From Bradyrhizobium sediminis (GTDB lineage Bacteria; Pseudomonadota; Alphaproteobacteria; Rhizobiales; Xanthobacteraceae), in NCBI RefSeq assembly GCF_018736085.1, contig NZ_CP076134.1, forward strand, positions 4,784,501 to 4,848,500: a DNA stretch of 64,000 bases, written 5' to 3'. The notes beneath the pieces were generated by a model. The model was not told where the DNA came from, did not search any database, and was given only the letters and a program-made list of their open reading frames with translations. A program made the position numbers and the translations under genes. The stretch's first letter is position 1. Each line of letters begins with the position of its first letter. Below are positions 55,640-64,000 of this stretch, one piece after another.

Positions 55640-57733
55640 TCAGGCAGCCTCAGGGGTTTCCAGCAGGCCGCGCCGGCGCAGCAGCGCGTCGGGCTCCGGC
55701 TCACGGCCGCGGAACGCGACATAGGCATCCTCCGGATCGCGCGAGCCGCCCGACGAATAGATGTCGTCGTGCAGCCGTTTGGCAACCGCGGGATCGAAAA
55801 TATCGCCTGTTTCCTCGAAGGCGCCGAACGCGTCGGCGTCCATCACCTCGGACCACATGTAGCTGTAATAGCCGGACGCATAGTGATCGCCGGAGAAGAT
55901 GTGGCCGAACTGGGTCGGCCGGTGCCGCAGCACGATTTCCTCGGGCATCCCGATCTTCTCCAGCTCGGCCCGTTCGAACGCCCGCACGTCGCGGCTGGCC
56001 TCGGCCGGCTGGGTGTGGAATTCGAGGTCGATCAGCGCCGAGGAGACGAATTCGACGGTGGCAAAGCCCTGGTTGAACTTGCGCGCGGCGATGAAGCGCT
56101 TGAGCAGGTCGTCCGGCAGCGGCTCGCCGGTCTGGTAATGGCGGGCGAACTGCCGCAGCACCTGCGGCTGCTCCTGCCAGTGCTCGTAAAGCTGCGACGG
56201 CAGCTCGACGAAATCGGTGAACACGCTGGTGCCCGACAGCGAAGGGTAGGTCACGTTCGACAGCATGCCGTGCAGGCCATGGCCGAATTCATGGAACAAA
56301 GTGCGGGCGTCGTCCGGCGACAGCAGCGACGGCTCCCCGTCGGCGCCCTTGGAGAAGTTGCAGACGTTGATGATCAGCGGCGCCACCTCGCCGTCGAGCT
56401 TCTGCTGGTCGCGCAGCGAGGTCATCCAGGCCCCGGAGCGCTTCGAGGAGCGGGCGAAGTAGTCGCCATAGAACAGCGCCTTGTGCTTGCCCTGGGCGTC
56501 CCTGACCTCCCAGACCCGCACGTCGGGGTGCCAGACCGGGATGTCCTTGCGCTCGGTGAAGCTGACGCCGAACAGGCGGGTGGCGCAGTCGAAGGCGGCG
56601 GCGATCATGTGGTCGAGCGAGAGATAGGGCTTGATCGCGGCGTCGTCGAAATTGGCCCTGATCTGCCGCAGCTTTTCGGCGTAGTAGCGCCAGTCCCACG
56701 GCGCCAGCGCGAAATTGCCGCCCTCCCCGGCGACCAGCGCCTGCAGGGCATCGCGATCGGCCAGCGCCCGGGCGCGGGCCGGCTTCCAGACCCGCTCCAG
56801 CAGGCCGCGCACCGCTTCCGGCGTCTTGGCCATGGAATCCTCGAGGCGATAGGCGGCGAAGGTCGGGAAGCCCAGGAGCCTGGCGCTTTCCTCGCGCAGC
56901 TTCAGGATCTCGACGATGATGTCGTTGTTGTCGTTGGCGTTGTTGTTGTCGCCGCGGGCGGTAAAGGCCTTGAACACCTTCTCGCGCAGGTCGCGCCGGG
57001 TGGAGCTCTTCAGGAACGGCTCGACCGAGGAACGCGACAGCGTCACGATCGCCTTGCCTTCCATCCCGCGCTCGACGGCGGCGGCCTTGGCCGCTGCGAT
57101 GAAGCTGTCCGGCAGGCCGTCGCGATCGGCCTCGCCGAGCTCCATGAACCAGTCCTGCTCGTCGCCGAGCAAATGGTGGCTGAACGAGGTGCCGAGATGC
57201 GCCAGCCGCTCGTTGATCTCGGCCATCCGCTTCTTGGCTGCCTCGTCGAGCCCGGCGCCGGCGCGGTGGAAGCGGGTATAGGTGCGCTCCAAAAGCCGCA
57301 TCTGCTCGCCGGTGAGCCCAAGCGTGGCGCGGTTTTCGTGCAGCATGGCGATGCGGCCGAACAGCACCGCGTTCATCATGATCGGATTCCAGTGCCGCGC
57401 CATCCGCAGCGACACCTCGGTGTCGATCTCGAGCAGCGCCGGGTTGGAGTGCGCCGAGACCAGGTCGTAGAACACCGCCGACACCCTGGAGAGCAGTTTT
57501 CCCGAGCGCTCCAGCGCGGTGATGGTGTTGGCGAAATCGGGCGTGGAGGGATCGTGCTCGATCGCGGCGATCTCGGCGGCATGGTCGGCGAAGGCCCGCT
57601 CGAAGGCGGGAAGGAAATGCTGCGGCACGATCTCCGCAAACGGAGGGGTCTCGAACGGGGTCCGCCACGCCTGCAAAAGCGGGTTTGCCTGGGCCTGCGA
57701 GCTGGCCGCCATTTCCGTGGTTTCCGACATCAA
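55640..57733 (-). CDS. M3 family oligopeptidase (Dcp/PrlC-like)
   Basis: A 697-residue thimet-type metallopeptidase. The zinc motif is in TLFHEFGHGLHGMLS (HExxH near residues 475-479), with third ligand Glu downstream, and EFVSSALIDLEFH and FGHIFSGDHYASGYYSYMWSE match peptidyl-dipeptidase Dcp. No signal peptide, so cytoplasmic peptide clearance is likely. First gene of a run with DUF1007 and the NicO-like transporter. Confidence 0.93.
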   Translation of the reverse strand: MMSETTEMAASSQAQANPLLQAWRTPFETPPFAEIVPQHFLPAFERAFADHAAEIAAIEHDPSTPDFANTITALERSGKLLSRVSAVFYDLVSAHSNPALLEIDTEVSLRMARHWNPIMMNAVLFGRIAMLHENRATLGLTGEQMRLLERTYTRFHRAGAGLDEAAKKRMAEINERLAHLGTSFSHHLLGDEQDWFMELGEADRDGLPDSFIAAAKAAAVERGMEGKAIVTLSRSSVEPFLKSSTRRDLREKVFKAFTARGDNNNANDNNDIIVEILKLREESARLLGFPTFAAYRLEDSMAKTPEAVRGLLERVWKPARARALADRDALQALVAGEGGNFALAPWDWRYYAEKLRQIRANFDDAAIKPYLSLDHMIAAAFDCATRLFGVSFTERKDIPVWHPDVRVWEVRDAQGKHKALFYGDYFARSSKRSGAWMTSLRDQQKLDGEVAPLIINVCNFSKGADGEPSLLSPDDARTLFHEFGHGLHGMLSNVTYPSLSGTSVFTDFVELPSQLYEHWQEQPQVLRQFARHYQTGEPLPDDLLKRFIAARKFNQGFATVEFVSSALIDLEFHTQPAEASRDVRAFERAELEKIGMPEEIVLRHRPTQFGHIFSGDHYASGYYSYMWSEVMDADAFGAFEETGDIFDPAVAKRLHDDIYSSGGSRDPEDAYVAFRGREPEPDALLRRRGLLETPEAA

Positions 57734-57863
57734 GATTTCCCGTTTCTGGTCCCGAATAGTTGCAGGAACCTATAGCACCTGATGGGGCTTTTTTGGGCCT
57801 TTTACGCTTGATAGCGGAGGCCTTTTCATAGAGATTGCGGCCCGCAACAGGACCTTTGGACCC

Positions 57864-58124
57864 ATGAGCTCGCAGCCCTCCCCGACCGCTTCCCGCCGGA
57901 TCCTCTGGCCCAGCGTCATCACCGTCATCAGCGCGGCGATCCTGATCGGCGCCGAGGTGTTCGGCGCGGCGTTCGCCGGCGGCTGGGCGCTCGCGATCCT
58001 GTTCGGGCTCGACGACACCGGCGCCCACATCCTGCAGGCGGTGCTGTTCGCGCTCGGCGTCTTCATCATGGTGGCGTTCATCCGCGCCGCGCAGCGCGTC
58101 GAGCCGTTCACGCGCCGCGCCTGA
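57864..58124 (+). CDS. Small two-segment membrane protein
   Basis: An 86-residue protein with hydrophobic segments at about residues 17-43 and 55-72 and a basic tail. Unknown family. It is divergent from the M3 peptidase gene. Hydrophobic regularity and the clean start support a real gene; I cannot give a function. Confidence 0.65.
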   Translation: MSSQPSPTASRRILWPSVITVISAAILIGAEVFGAAFAGGWALAILFGLDDTGAHILQAVLFALGVFIMVAFIRAAQRVEPFTRRA

Positions 58125-58329
58125 GTCGCGTGAAGCAACAAAGCCGCGTGGCGCTTGCCTCAAAAACGCTTACGCTTCCTTAAAGTAACTTAACGTCTGT
58201 TCATGTTCGTCGCCGCGCGCGGCAAGCAGCGGCGCTGCAAGCACATGTTAGGCAAATTTGTCCCCAGCCTAAAAAAATTGTTGCGAAGCAGACTCAAAAC
58301 CCCTATTTCCCGTGTTGCCCAATTTCGCA
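58125..58329. other. Promoter-side part of the ODC upstream region
   Basis: This stretch precedes the proposed ODC leader. It includes AT-richer segments (TTCCTTAAAGTAACTTAACG near 58175 and CCTAAAAAAATTG near 58268) that could hold the promoter. I see no gene. Confidence 0.45.
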
Positions 58330-58780
58330 CGTGCCTGTGGTCGTGTGTCAGTCGGTAGGTATCCGGACAAGAGGCCGGACAGCCGCCAAGGGGATGAAGA
58401 ACCGAGGGTCGCTCAAGTCCGAGTGGCCAGCATCTCTCTCAAGAGATGCCGTTGAAGGTCTCTTCGCTCCTTGCAACCGTGACTGGCAGCCGGAGGCGAA
58501 CCGGCGCACCTCGTTCTCAACGGGGGACGCGACTTAAAGCAACGACGGATCGGGCTTTTTTGGTCTCTGCCGGCTTTCCACCAGCCGGCGCGAATACCGA
58601 AGAGGCTTGTCCTTCATTGCCAGGTGTGCGGGCGGGATCCTTCCCAACCAATCCACGGCAGCACAGTTCGGTCTGAGTCTTTTGGCTTCGTTGCGCCTCC
58701 ATCGCGCGATGTGGCCGGAGCGCTCTTATCCGAGATCATTTTTGAACGTGTCCCGTCGCTGGGCCGTTTGGGAGGGTGCT
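58330..58780 (+). promoter_or_regulatory. Long 5' leader of the ornithine decarboxylase gene, candidate speF motif RNA
   Basis: About 450 bp without a credible gene but with several structured segments, for example GGACAAGAGGCCGG, ATCTCTCTCAAGAGAT (58433-58448, AGCATCTCTC with GAGAGATGC-like pairing) and CGCCGGCTGGT-type arms (58567-58592: GCCGGCTTTCCACCAGCCGGC). A T-rich run TTTTTT at 58556 follows a GC segment. Alphaproteobacterial ornithine decarboxylase genes are known to carry a long conserved leader, the speF motif. I infer this is one; a covariance search is decisive. Confidence 0.5.
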
Positions 58781-59923
58781 ATGACCGAACGCATTCAGGA
58801 ATTCCTGCGCAACCGCCGCAACGAGGGCCAGGACGTCGAGCCGTGCCTCGTCGTCGACCTCGAAGTCGTGCGCGACAACTACCAGAGCTTCGCCAAGGCG
58901 CTGCCGGACAGCCGCGTGTTCTATGCAGTCAAGGCCAACCCGGCGCCGGAAGTGCTGTCGCTGCTGGCCTCGATGGGCTCGTGCTTCGACTGCGCGTCGG
59001 TCGCCGAGATCCAGATGGCGCTCGCCGCCGGCGCGAGCCCGGAGCGCGTCTCCTATGGCAATACGATCAAGAAGGAACGCGACATCGCGCGCGCCTTCGC
59101 GCTCGGCATTCGCCTGTTCTCGGTCGACTGCTCCGCCGAAGTCGAGAAGATCGCCCGCGCCGCCCCCGGCTCGAAGGTGTTCTGCCGCATTCTCTATGAC
59201 TGCGCCGGCGCCGAGTGGCCGCTGTCGCGCAAGTTCGGCTGCGATCCGGAAATGGCGGTCGACGTGCTCGACCTCGCCAAGCGCCTTGGCCTGGAAGCTT
59301 ACGGCATCTCGTTCCATGTCGGCTCGCAGCAGCGCAAGGTGAAGGCGTGGGACCGCGCGCTGGCGATGGCCTCGACGGTGTTCCGCGACTGCGCGGAGCG
59401 CGGCATCAACCTGTCCATGGTCAACATGGGCGGCGGATTTCCGACCAAGTACCTCAAGGACGTGCCGCCGGTGGTGCAGTACGGCCGGTCGATCTTCCGC
59501 GCGCTGCGCAAGCACTTCGGCAACCAGATCCCGGAAACCATCATCGAGCCGGGCCGCGGCATGGTCGGCAATGCCGGCATCATCGAGACCGAAGTCGTTC
59601 TGATCTCCAAGAAGAGCGACGAGGACGAGGTGCGCTGGGTGTATCTCGACATCGGCAAGTTCGGCGGTCTCGCCGAGACGATGGACGAGTCGATCCGCTA
59701 CGCCATCCGCACGCCGCATGACGGCGCGGAAATGACGCCGTGCGTGCTCGCAGGCCCCACCTGCGATTCCGCCGACGTGCTGTACGAGAAGATGCCGTAC
59801 CCGCTGCCGGTGACGCTCGAGATCGGCGACAAGCTGCTGATTGAAGGCACCGGCGCCTATACGTCGACCTACTCGTCGGTGGCGTTCAACGGCTTCCCGC
59901 CGCTGCGGACCTACCACATCTGA
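58781..59923 (+). CDS. Ornithine decarboxylase (alanine-racemase fold, eukaryotic-type)
   Basis: A 380-residue fold-type III PLP enzyme. PLP-binding Lys51 is in FYAVKANPAPEVL, EPGRG (256-260) binds phosphate, and the active-site Cys328 is in CVLAGPTCDSAD from the other subunit of the dimer. Decarboxylates ornithine to putrescine (lysine to cadaverine is possible in some relatives). The start at 58781 has GGGAGGG upstream; longer frames are part of the leader. Homospermidine synthase lies 1.2 kb downstream. Confidence 0.92.
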   Translation: MTERIQEFLRNRRNEGQDVEPCLVVDLEVVRDNYQSFAKALPDSRVFYAVKANPAPEVLSLLASMGSCFDCASVAEIQMALAAGASPERVSYGNTIKKERDIARAFALGIRLFSVDCSAEVEKIARAAPGSKVFCRILYDCAGAEWPLSRKFGCDPEMAVDVLDLAKRLGLEAYGISFHVGSQQRKVKAWDRALAMASTVFRDCAERGINLSMVNMGGGFPTKYLKDVPPVVQYGRSIFRALRKHFGNQIPETIIEPGRGMVGNAGIIETEVVLISKKSDEDEVRWVYLDIGKFGGLAETMDESIRYAIRTPHDGAEMTPCVLAGPTCDSADVLYEKMPYPLPVTLEIGDKLLIEGTGAYTSTYSSVAFNGFPPLRTYHI

Positions 59924-59947
59924 GGCCTCGTTGAGGCCCGACTAGTC

Positions 59948-59969
59948 GGGAGCCGGCGCGCCGGCTCCC
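59948..59969. terminator. Perfect 22-bp palindrome after the ODC gene
   Basis: GGGAGCCGGCG and CGCCGGCTCCC form a gapless palindrome starting 25 bp after the ODC stop, preceded by a smaller GGCCTC-GTT-GAGGCC hairpin. There is no long T-run, so termination is plausible but unproven. Confidence 0.55.
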
Positions 59970-60041
59970 TCCCCATCACCTGCCGATTCGCCGACAACGC
60001 CTCCCGCGCTTGCTGCCGCCGGATGCGAGGACTGACGTGCC

Positions 60042-60614
60042 ATGGCTGCTTTGCGGAAGACCCCCGTTGCCCTCATCTCCGACGCCGCTGCGTTCGCGAT
60101 CCGCGGCGAGCGAAGCTCGGACGTCGCTGCGCGCGAAGTGCTGCTCGATGCCTGCTTTGGCGCCAACCGCCATGCCCGCACCTGTCAGCGCCTGCGCGAC
60201 GGCTACGCGCCCGCCGAAGGCCTTGCCTTCTCGGCCACGGCGAACGGCAGGCTGGTTGGAACCGTGCGGTTGTGGCACGTCGGCGCCGGGGGCAAGCCAG
60301 CGCTGGTGCTCGGCCCGCTGGCGGTGGACGGCGCCTGCCGCGAACTCGGCATCGGCGCGGCATTGATGGACCACGCGCTGGCGGCGGCGAAAGCCCGCGG
60401 CCATGGCGCGGTGATCCTGCTCGGCGACGCGCCCTATTATGCCCGCTTCGGCTTCTCCGCCCTCAAGACCGGCGAACTGGCGCTGCCCGGCCCGTTCGAG
60501 CGCGACCGCCTGCTCGGCCTTGAACTGCGCGACGGCGCGCTCGACAGTGCCTGGGGCATGATCGTGCCGTCAGGCGCCGAAAGGCAAGGCGCGGCCGGCG
60601 GGAAAGGCCCGTAA
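60042..60614 (+). CDS. GNAT-family N-acetyltransferase (YhbS-like)
   Basis: A 190-residue acetyltransferase. LGPLAVDGACRELGIGAALM (residues about 89-108) is the acetyl-CoA loop and YYARFGFSALKTGELALPGP is typical of the YhbS group. Located between ornithine decarboxylase and RidA on the same strand, so a polyamine-linked acetylation is conceivable; unproven. Confidence 0.83.
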   Translation: MAALRKTPVALISDAAAFAIRGERSSDVAAREVLLDACFGANRHARTCQRLRDGYAPAEGLAFSATANGRLVGTVRLWHVGAGGKPALVLGPLAVDGACRELGIGAALMDHALAAAKARGHGAVILLGDAPYYARFGFSALKTGELALPGPFERDRLLGLELRDGALDSAWGMIVPSGAERQGAAGGKGP

Positions 60615-60707
60615 ATTGGCCTCTCACGCCGCTTGATTTGAGGGTCAAGACGCGGCATTGCGTGGCTTCAATTACAGCCACGCCATGGTCTGCCCGAGGT
60701 CGATACG

Positions 60708-61094
60708 ATGCCCCGCCGCCTGATTTCCACCGGTTCGCCGTTTGAGAAAACCGCCGGCTACAGCCGCGCCGTGATCGACGGCGATTTTGCCTTCGTGGCC
60801 GGCACCACCGGCTACGACTACGCCACCATGACGATGCCGCCGGATTTCACGAGCCAGTCACGCAACTGCTTCAAGACCATCGAAGCCGCCTTGAAAGAGG
60901 GCGGGTTCGCGATGGCCGACATCGTGCGGGCGACCTACTACATCACCGACATCAAGGACGCGGACGCCCATTTCGCGGTCTGCGGCGAAGTTCTCGGCGA
61001 CATCCGCCCGGCCGCGACGCTTCTGGTGGTCGGCGGGCTCTACAAGCCCGAGATGAAGGTCGAGATCGAAGTCACCGCGAAGCGGCGCACCTGA
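60708..61094 (+). CDS. RidA family deaminase
   Basis: A 128-residue protein of the RidA/YjgF/UK114 family. FVAGTTGYDYATMTMPPDFT, SQSRNCFKTIEAALKEGGFA and VEIEVTAKRRT match the family, but the usual catalytic Arg context is less clear. It detoxifies reactive enamine/imine intermediates released by PLP enzymes. The PLP decarboxylase nearby makes this plausible. GAGGT upstream sets the start. Confidence 0.85.
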   Translation: MPRRLISTGSPFEKTAGYSRAVIDGDFAFVAGTTGYDYATMTMPPDFTSQSRNCFKTIEAALKEGGFAMADIVRATYYITDIKDADAHFAVCGEVLGDIRPAATLLVVGGLYKPEMKVEIEVTAKRRT

Positions 61095-61140
61095 CCCCTC
61101 CTTCGCGCTTTCAGCGCATCCAATCCCCGGAGACCAACCC

Positions 61141-62571
61141 ATGAGCCCGTCCGCGCCAATCCACGCGAAAATTTCCGGACCCATCGTCATGATCGGCTTC
61201 GGCTCGATCGGCAAAGGCACGCTGCCGCTGATCGAACGGCATTTCGACTATGACAAGTCGCGCTTCGTCATCATCGACCCGCATGAGGACGGCGAGCTCG
61301 CGAAACAGCACGGCGTGCGCTTCATCAAGCAGGCCGTGACCCGCGACAACTACCGCGAGGTGCTGGTGCCGCTGCTCACCGCCGGCGGCGGCCAGGGCTT
61401 TTGCGTCAACCTGTCGGTCGACACCTCGTCGGTCGACATCATGACCATGTGCCGCGAGATCGGCGCGCTCTACATCGACACCGTGGTGGAGCCGTGGCTC
61501 GGCTTCTACTTCGACAAGAATATCGGCCCGGAAAAGCGCTCGAACTACGCGCTGCGCGAATCCCTGCTCGCGGCCAAGCACAAGAGCCCGGGCGGGCCGA
61601 CCGCGGTGTCCACCTGCGGCGCCAATCCCGGCATGGTGTCTTGGTTCGTCAAGCAGGCGCTGCTCGACATCGCGCGCGACACCAATACGCCTTACAACGA
61701 GCCGAAGAGCCGGGAGGGCTGGGGCCAGCTCGCCCACAAGCTCGGCATCAAAGGCATCCATATCGCCGAGCGCGACACCCAGCGCTCCAAGAAGCCGAAG
61801 CCAATGGACGTGTTCGTCAACACCTGGTCGGTGGAGGGCTTCGTCTCCGAGGGCCTGCAGCCGGCCGAGCTCGGCTGGGGCACCCATGAAAAGTGGGTGC
61901 CGCACAATGCCGGCATCCACAATTACGGCTGTGGTGCGGCGATCTATCTGCTGCAGCCCGGCGCCAACACCCGCGTGCGCTCCTGGTGTCCGACGCCGGG
62001 CGCGCAATACGGCTTTCTCGTCACCCATAACGAGTCGATCTCGATCGCGGATTACTTCACCGTTCGCGAGGGCAGCACCGTGATCTACCGCCCGACCTGC
62101 CATTACGCCTATCACCCCGCCAACGACGCGGTGCTGTCGCTGCACGAGATCTTCGGCGCCACCGGCAAGATGCAGGAAAAATGGCACATCCTCGACGAGA
62201 ACGAGATCGAGGACGGCATCGACGAACTCGGCGTGCTGCTCTACGGCCACGCCAAGAACGCCTATTGGTACGGCTCGCAGCTCTCGATCGAGGAGACCCG
62301 GAAGATCGCGCCGTACCAGAACGCCACCGGGTTGCAGGTGTCCTCGGCGGTGCTCGCCGGCATGGTGTGGGCGCTGGAAAATCCCGGCGCCGGGATCGTC
62401 GAGGCCGACGAGATGGATTTCCACCGCTGCCTCGAAATCCAGCGGCCCTATCTCGGACCGGTGAAGGGTTTCTACACCGACTGGACGCCGCTCTCCGACC
62501 GGCCCGGCCTGTTCCCGGAAGACATCGACACGTCGGACCCCTGGCAGTTCAGGAACGTGCTGGTGCGTTGA
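61141..62571 (+). CDS. hss: Homospermidine synthase
   Basis: A 476-residue NAD-dependent enzyme. The Rossmann motif GFGSIGKGTLPLIERHF lies near residues 19-35, DTVVEPWLGFY near 114-124, and VSTCGANPGMVSWFVKQAL near 157-175. It joins two putrescines to sym-homospermidine, a main polyamine of rhizobia. CCGGAG precedes the ATG. It completes a route from ornithine via the decarboxylase upstream. Confidence 0.96.
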   Translation: MSPSAPIHAKISGPIVMIGFGSIGKGTLPLIERHFDYDKSRFVIIDPHEDGELAKQHGVRFIKQAVTRDNYREVLVPLLTAGGGQGFCVNLSVDTSSVDIMTMCREIGALYIDTVVEPWLGFYFDKNIGPEKRSNYALRESLLAAKHKSPGGPTAVSTCGANPGMVSWFVKQALLDIARDTNTPYNEPKSREGWGQLAHKLGIKGIHIAERDTQRSKKPKPMDVFVNTWSVEGFVSEGLQPAELGWGTHEKWVPHNAGIHNYGCGAAIYLLQPGANTRVRSWCPTPGAQYGFLVTHNESISIADYFTVREGSTVIYRPTCHYAYHPANDAVLSLHEIFGATGKMQEKWHILDENEIEDGIDELGVLLYGHAKNAYWYGSQLSIEETRKIAPYQNATGLQVSSAVLAGMVWALENPGAGIVEADEMDFHRCLEIQRPYLGPVKGFYTDWTPLSDRPGLFPEDIDTSDPWQFRNVLVR

Positions 62572-62735
62572 GGCGCAGGGGCCAACCGTGAGACGCGCTG
62601 ATGCGCATCTTGCGGCCCTCGTAACCGCGAATTAACCATCTTGCGTCATTCTGAAGAAAGTCTTCGTTTGCGAAGGCCTGGAGCCGTCGCCGCGGCAACG
62701 TTTCGCGCGAGGGCTCCTTCAGAGGAGCGCCGACC

Positions 62736-62948
62736 ATGCGCGCCATCATCGTCATCATCCTGTCGGCTGCGGCATTGGCTGCCTGCAAGCCCGACAATGA
62801 CGTGACCGGCTCGATCGCCTGCGCCAGCAAGCTCTACAGCCCGTACAATCCCAAGGACATGAAGCAGTGCGTCGGCGCCTGCCTCGCCTGCGATCGCGGC
62901 GTGACCAGCACCTGCTCGACGTCCTGCATGCTCAAGGGCGCGCGCTGA
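62736..62948 (+). CDS. Small cysteine-rich lipoprotein
   Basis: A 70-residue protein. The signal MRAIIVIILSAAALAAC ends in a lipobox-like LAAC (Cys17). The mature part has seven further cysteines, including CVGACLACDRG and CSTSCMLKG. Anchored in the envelope by lipid. Family and function unrecognised. GAGGAG is 12 nt upstream of the ATG. Confidence 0.7.
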   Translation: MRAIIVIILSAAALAACKPDNDVTGSIACASKLYSPYNPKDMKQCVGACLACDRGVTSTCSTSCMLKGAR

Positions 62949-63001
62949 CCGTCGGGCAATGGTTGGCGTCTCGGATCAGCCGCGGTGGCCCGATCGGACG
63001 G

Positions 63002-64000
63002 CTACAGCGCAAGCAACCCGGCATCGCCATCCTCGGCCGCAAACGCGAGTTGCGTGCCCTTGGCGTTCCAGGCCAGTGCTGCGACCTGGGCGCCGCCGTT
63101 CTTGCGCACCAGGATTTCCGCGCCGTCTTCCAGCCGCACCATCAGGATGGTGCCGTCGCTGTAGCCGGCGGCGAGGATGTCCTGCTTCGGATGGCAGGCG
63201 ACCATGGAAACCCGCGCCTTGAGCGGCGCCAGCATCGCGGGCTCCTTGCCCATCGGGCCATCCTTGCTGGCGAACGGCCACAGGATCACGGTATCGGCGC
63301 CCGAGGTCGCAAGCGCCTTGCCGCCGGCACTCCACGACATCGACCGCACGCGGCCGGGATAGCCGGTCATGCGCATATGCCTAGTGTCCGCCAGCCGCCA
63401 GCCATGCAGCGCCGGCTCGTGCATCGCCGTGACCAGGAACTTGTTGTCGGGACTGAACACCACGCCGAGATGCGAGCCCGCCCACTCCAGCACTTCCGGC
63501 TTCGCCGCCATGTTGGGAAACCACAGGGTGACGCCGTTGTAATGCGCGACCGCGAGCCGCAAACCCTTCGGCGCAAACGCCAGCCCGCCGACCGTGGAGG
63601 GCGCATCGAGTGATTTGTCCTCGCCTCTGCCGCTGCGGACGAAGGCGGTCTTGCCGGCCGACCACGCGAACGCGCCGTCGGGATGGACGGCGACATTGTC
63701 GATCCAGCGCCGTCTGGCGTCGGTCGCCAGCAGCGTTACCTCGCCCTTGCCGTCGAGCGCGACGAGCTTGCCGTCATCGCCGCCCATGACGATGCGCGCG
63801 CCGTCGGACGCCGCACACAGGATGCCGCCGCCATGGACCGCGACCGGCGAGACTTCGCCGTCGCCGCTGGCCAGGAAGACGTTTTCCTCGGCGCCGACAA
63901 AGGCGGCGCGCTCGCCGAGGAAATGCACCGAGGTGACGGGCGCGCCGATCCTGACCGGGCGCACCCGGTCGGTGACCGACACGATGGAAGCGGCATTGCT
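63002..64000 (-). CDS. WD40-repeat domain protein, 5' end beyond the window
   Basis: The frame stays open to the window edge, so the true start is probably outside; GTG at 63982 is the only in-window option. The visible 333 residues are propeller repeats: VTSVHFLGERAAFVGAEENV, FSPDNKFLVTAMHE, ALATSGADTVILWPFAS and AAGYSDGTILMVRLEDGAEI. No catalytic domain or signal is visible. It is likely a protein-interaction scaffold; in related genomes similar proteins lie beside GTPases of the CobW type, which I cannot check here. Confidence 0.8.
   Translation of the reverse strand, partial: SNAASIVSVTDRVRPVRIGAPVTSVHFLGERAAFVGAEENVFLASGDGEVSPVAVHGGGILCAASDGARIVMGGDDGKLVALDGKGEVTLLATDARRRWIDNVAVHPDGAFAWSAGKTAFVRSGRGEDKSLDAPSTVGGLAFAPKGLRLAVAHYNGVTLWFPNMAAKPEVLEWAGSHLGVVFSPDNKFLVTAMHEPALHGWRLADTRHMRMTGYPGRVRSMSWSAGGKALATSGADTVILWPFASKDGPMGKEPAMLAPLKARVSMVACHPKQDILAAGYSDGTILMVRLEDGAEILVRKNGGAQVAALAWNAKGTQLAFAAEDGDAGLLAL

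Overview
The window is chromosomal DNA from an alphaproteobacterium of the Nitrobacteraceae, most probably Bradyrhizobium or a close relative. The evidence is the high GC content, the dense palindromic intergenic repeats typical of that group, a CpdR response regulator, a homospermidine synthase with ornithine decarboxylase, a ROSE-type heat-shock thermometer in front of an hsp20 gene, and an mmgR-type small RNA beside an inositol-monophosphatase family gene. Genes are short operons on both strands. I see no CRISPR array, rRNA operon, prophage or conjugative element.

Layout. 0-13.4 kb is transport and small-molecule catabolism: a glutamate-type ABC importer (gltIJ and the first codons of gltK), a tripartite tricarboxylate transporter (tctC-tctB-tctA), an M20 dipeptidase, an FMN monooxygenase, a benzoylformate-decarboxylase-like ThDP enzyme, a GFA protein, an Old Yellow Enzyme and an SDR. 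14-21 kb is periplasmic redox: a PQQ-type sugar dehydrogenase with cytochrome c, a sulfite dehydrogenase pair (sorAB) and a cytochrome c2, with a PfpI protein and a quinone oxidoreductase between. 21-25 kb holds rsmJ, a GNAT protein, and a divergent pair made of a DUF43/BpsA-type aminopropyltransferase and a SpeD-type pyruvoyl decarboxylase. 25-34 kb has tRNA-Val, cpdR, an N-formylglutamate amidohydrolase, the mmgR-like sRNA, hisN, LysR/TauE, LysE, a LuxR-type regulator, a lysophospholipase-like hydrolase and hsp20. 35.7-42 kb is gltB-gltD. 42-47 kb carries a BA14K protein, htpX, an outer-membrane barrel protein and kdsD. 46.9-48.65 kb is an IS110-family insertion sequence. 48.7-58 kb holds an HxlR/carboxymuconolactone decarboxylase pair, NfeD and SPFH proteins, hemH, a MAPEG protein, a thioesterase, and a nickel/cobalt-exporter-like gene with DUF1007 and an M3 peptidase. 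58-62.6 kb is the ornithine decarboxylase to homospermidine synthase region. The right edge is a truncated WD40-type gene.

The most exciting feature is the IS110-family element. Its ends can be placed to the base because it splits one copy of an abundant genomic palindromic repeat, leaving AG (CT on the other strand) at both junctions. Its long 3' non-coding region encodes what reads as a complete bridge RNA: a 5' hairpin, a target loop whose two guides match the interrupted repeat across the CT core, and a donor loop whose two guides match the joined element ends across the same core. The element therefore appears to be programmed to insert into a repeat that occurs many times in its host.

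The second feature of interest is polyamine metabolism. The region has the usual ODC and homospermidine synthase route, plus a SpeD/BpsA-like pair that suggests an additional aminopropylated polyamine, or a neofunctionalised SpeD.
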